A stretch of DNA of 17,246 nucleotides from CAZVUW01 sp964629825 (GTDB taxonomy: Bacteria > Actinomycetota > Nitriliruptoria > Euzebyales > Egibacteraceae). Both the position numbers and the translations under genes were made by a program. Every line of letters starts with the position of its first letter. Position 1 is the stretch's first letter. The DNA lies in assembly GCA_964629825.1 (NCBI GenBank), contig CAZVUW010000070.1:1-17246 (forward strand), in the 5' to 3' direction. The notes beneath the pieces are model-generated. The model had not been told where the DNA came from. It made no database searches and worked only from the letters and a program-made list of their open reading frames with translations. Of the stretch, positions 16,332 through 17,246 are shown piece by piece.

Positions 16332-17246
16332 GCGCGGGGGCCCTCATGGCGCTCATGATCGCCGTGCCGGTGCTCGGCGCGGCGCTGACCATGCTCGTGC
16401 GCTCGCTGGCGGCGCAGCGCGGCGTCGCCGTAGTAGCCGTCATCGGATCCCTGGCGGCGGCCGTGGCCCTCGCGCTGGAGGTCGAGAGCGGCGGCACGAC
16501 GGCCGTGCAGGTGGGGGGCTGGGCCGCACCTTTCGGAATCACCCTGGTCGCCGACCTGCTGTCGGTGCTGCTCGCGGTCGTGTCGCTTGCGACCGTGCTG
16601 TGCGTCCAGCTGTTCGCGATCGGCCACCTCGAGCGGCGGATCGAGTCCGACTTCTTCCACCCGCTGTTCCTGGTCCTGGTGGCGGGCGTGTCCGCCTCGT
16701 TCCTCGCCGGCGACCTGTTCAACCTCTTCGTCGCGTTCGAGGTCATGCTGATCGCCAGCTACGTGCTGATCACCATCGGCGGGAACCGCTCCGCGGTGCG
16801 GCCCGCGATGACCTACGTGGTCATCAGCCTGCTGGCCTCGACCCTGCTGCTGACCGCCGTGGCGCTGCTGTACGCAGCGACCGGAACGGTCAACATGGCC
16901 GACCTGTCCCTGCGCGTCGCCGAGCTGCCGGCCGCCCTGCGCGGCGCCTTCGCGCTCCTGCTGCTGGTCGTCTTCGGCATCAAGGCGGCGATCTTCCCGC
17001 TGTTCTTCTGGCTGCCGGACAGCTACCCGACCGCCCCGACGCCGGTGACGGCCGTGTTCGCGGGGCTGCTCACCAAGGTCGGCGTGTACGCGATCCTGCG
17101 CACCCAGACGATCGTGCTGGGCGGCGGGGACGGCGGACCTAGCTCGCTCCTGCTGACCCTCGCCGGCGTGACGATGGTGGTGGGCGTCCTCGGCGCCATC
17201 GCGCAGGACGACATGAAGCGCATCCTGAGCTTCCACATCGTCAGCC
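16328..17246 (+). CDS. mrpD: Mrp Na+/H+ antiporter subunit D (3' end outside window)
   Basis: The first 306 residues of a NuoM/NuoN-like antiporter subunit, cut by the right edge. The frame starts at GTG 16328 inside the mrpC stop. Conserved charged membrane residues are present: Glu138 (FNLFVAFEVMLIASYVL), Lys219 (FGIKAAIFPLFFWLPDSYPT) and Lys250 (LLTKVGVYAIL), which correspond to residues essential for cation/proton exchange in studied Mrp systems. The TAPTPVTAVFAGLLTKVG loop separates it from MrpA and supports the MrpD assignment. The remaining subunits E, F and G are expected beyond the window. Confidence 0.95.
   Translation, partial: MSAGALMALMIAVPVLGAALTMLVRSLAAQRGVAVVAVIGSLAAAVALALEVESGGTTAVQVGGWAAPFGITLVADLLSVLLAVVSLATVLCVQLFAIGHLERRIESDFFHPLFLVLVAGVSASFLAGDLFNLFVAFEVMLIASYVLITIGGNRSAVRPAMTYVVISLLASTLLLTAVALLYAATGTVNMADLSLRVAELPAALRGAFALLLLVVFGIKAAIFPLFFWLPDSYPTAPTPVTAVFAGLLTKVGVYAILRTQTIVLGGGDGGPSSLLLTLAGVTMVVGVLGAIAQDDMKRILSFHIVS

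Overview
The window is a high-GC bacterial chromosome segment, most likely from an actinobacterium. That inference rests on NucS/EndoMS mismatch endonuclease, ClpC, a stand-alone RibD-C-type pyrimidine reductase, frequent GTG starts and four-base stop/start overlaps. The genus cannot be named from the sequence alone. No tRNA, rRNA, CRISPR array, transposase or integrase was seen.

Layout. (1) 2-1335, plus strand: the 3' end of clpC, a 227-bp gap with small hairpins and a strong terminator, then a family-4 uracil-DNA glycosylase. (2) 1379-7811, minus strand: a compact four-gene peptide-export cassette, read from 7811 down to 1379 with gaps of only 10, 8 and 22 bp. In transcription order it encodes a MauE-like membrane protein fused to a thioredoxin-like domain, a cyclic-nucleotide-binding-domain protein, one 1492-residue ABC exporter, and a 140-residue precursor peptide. 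The exporter joins a C39-peptidase NHLM/NHLP exporter and its usually separate partner subunit. The precursor has a Nif11-type leader, a textbook GA cleavage site and a proline-rich core with six cysteines. (3) 8121-8786, plus strand: nucS, divergent from the cassette across a 309-bp gap. (4) 8961-11858, minus strand: a RibD-C-type reductase, a membrane histidine kinase and a single-domain response regulator, tightly coupled. (5) 11928-17246, plus strand: a YihY-family membrane protein followed by mrpA, mrpB, mrpC and the start of mrpD, a Na+/H+ antiporter operon cut by the right edge.

The part worth most attention is region 2. It looks like a RiPP or bacteriocin-type secretion locus, but no lanthionine synthetase, radical SAM, YcaO or similar tailoring enzyme lies in the window. 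The only candidate maturation enzyme is the MauE-thioredoxin fusion, a thiol-redox protein. With a six-cysteine core, this suggests a peptide whose cysteines are handled by disulfide chemistry, cut by the C39 domain after the GA motif and exported by a single-chain exporter. That model is inference; the precursor motifs, the catalytic residues, the exporter fusion and the gene spacing are directly visible.

The flanks of region 2 are ordinary housekeeping genes, which fits an accessory cassette placed between DNA-repair genes. Convergent gene pairs on both sides of nucS and the glycosylase are separated by large inverted repeats that probably act as two-way terminators.
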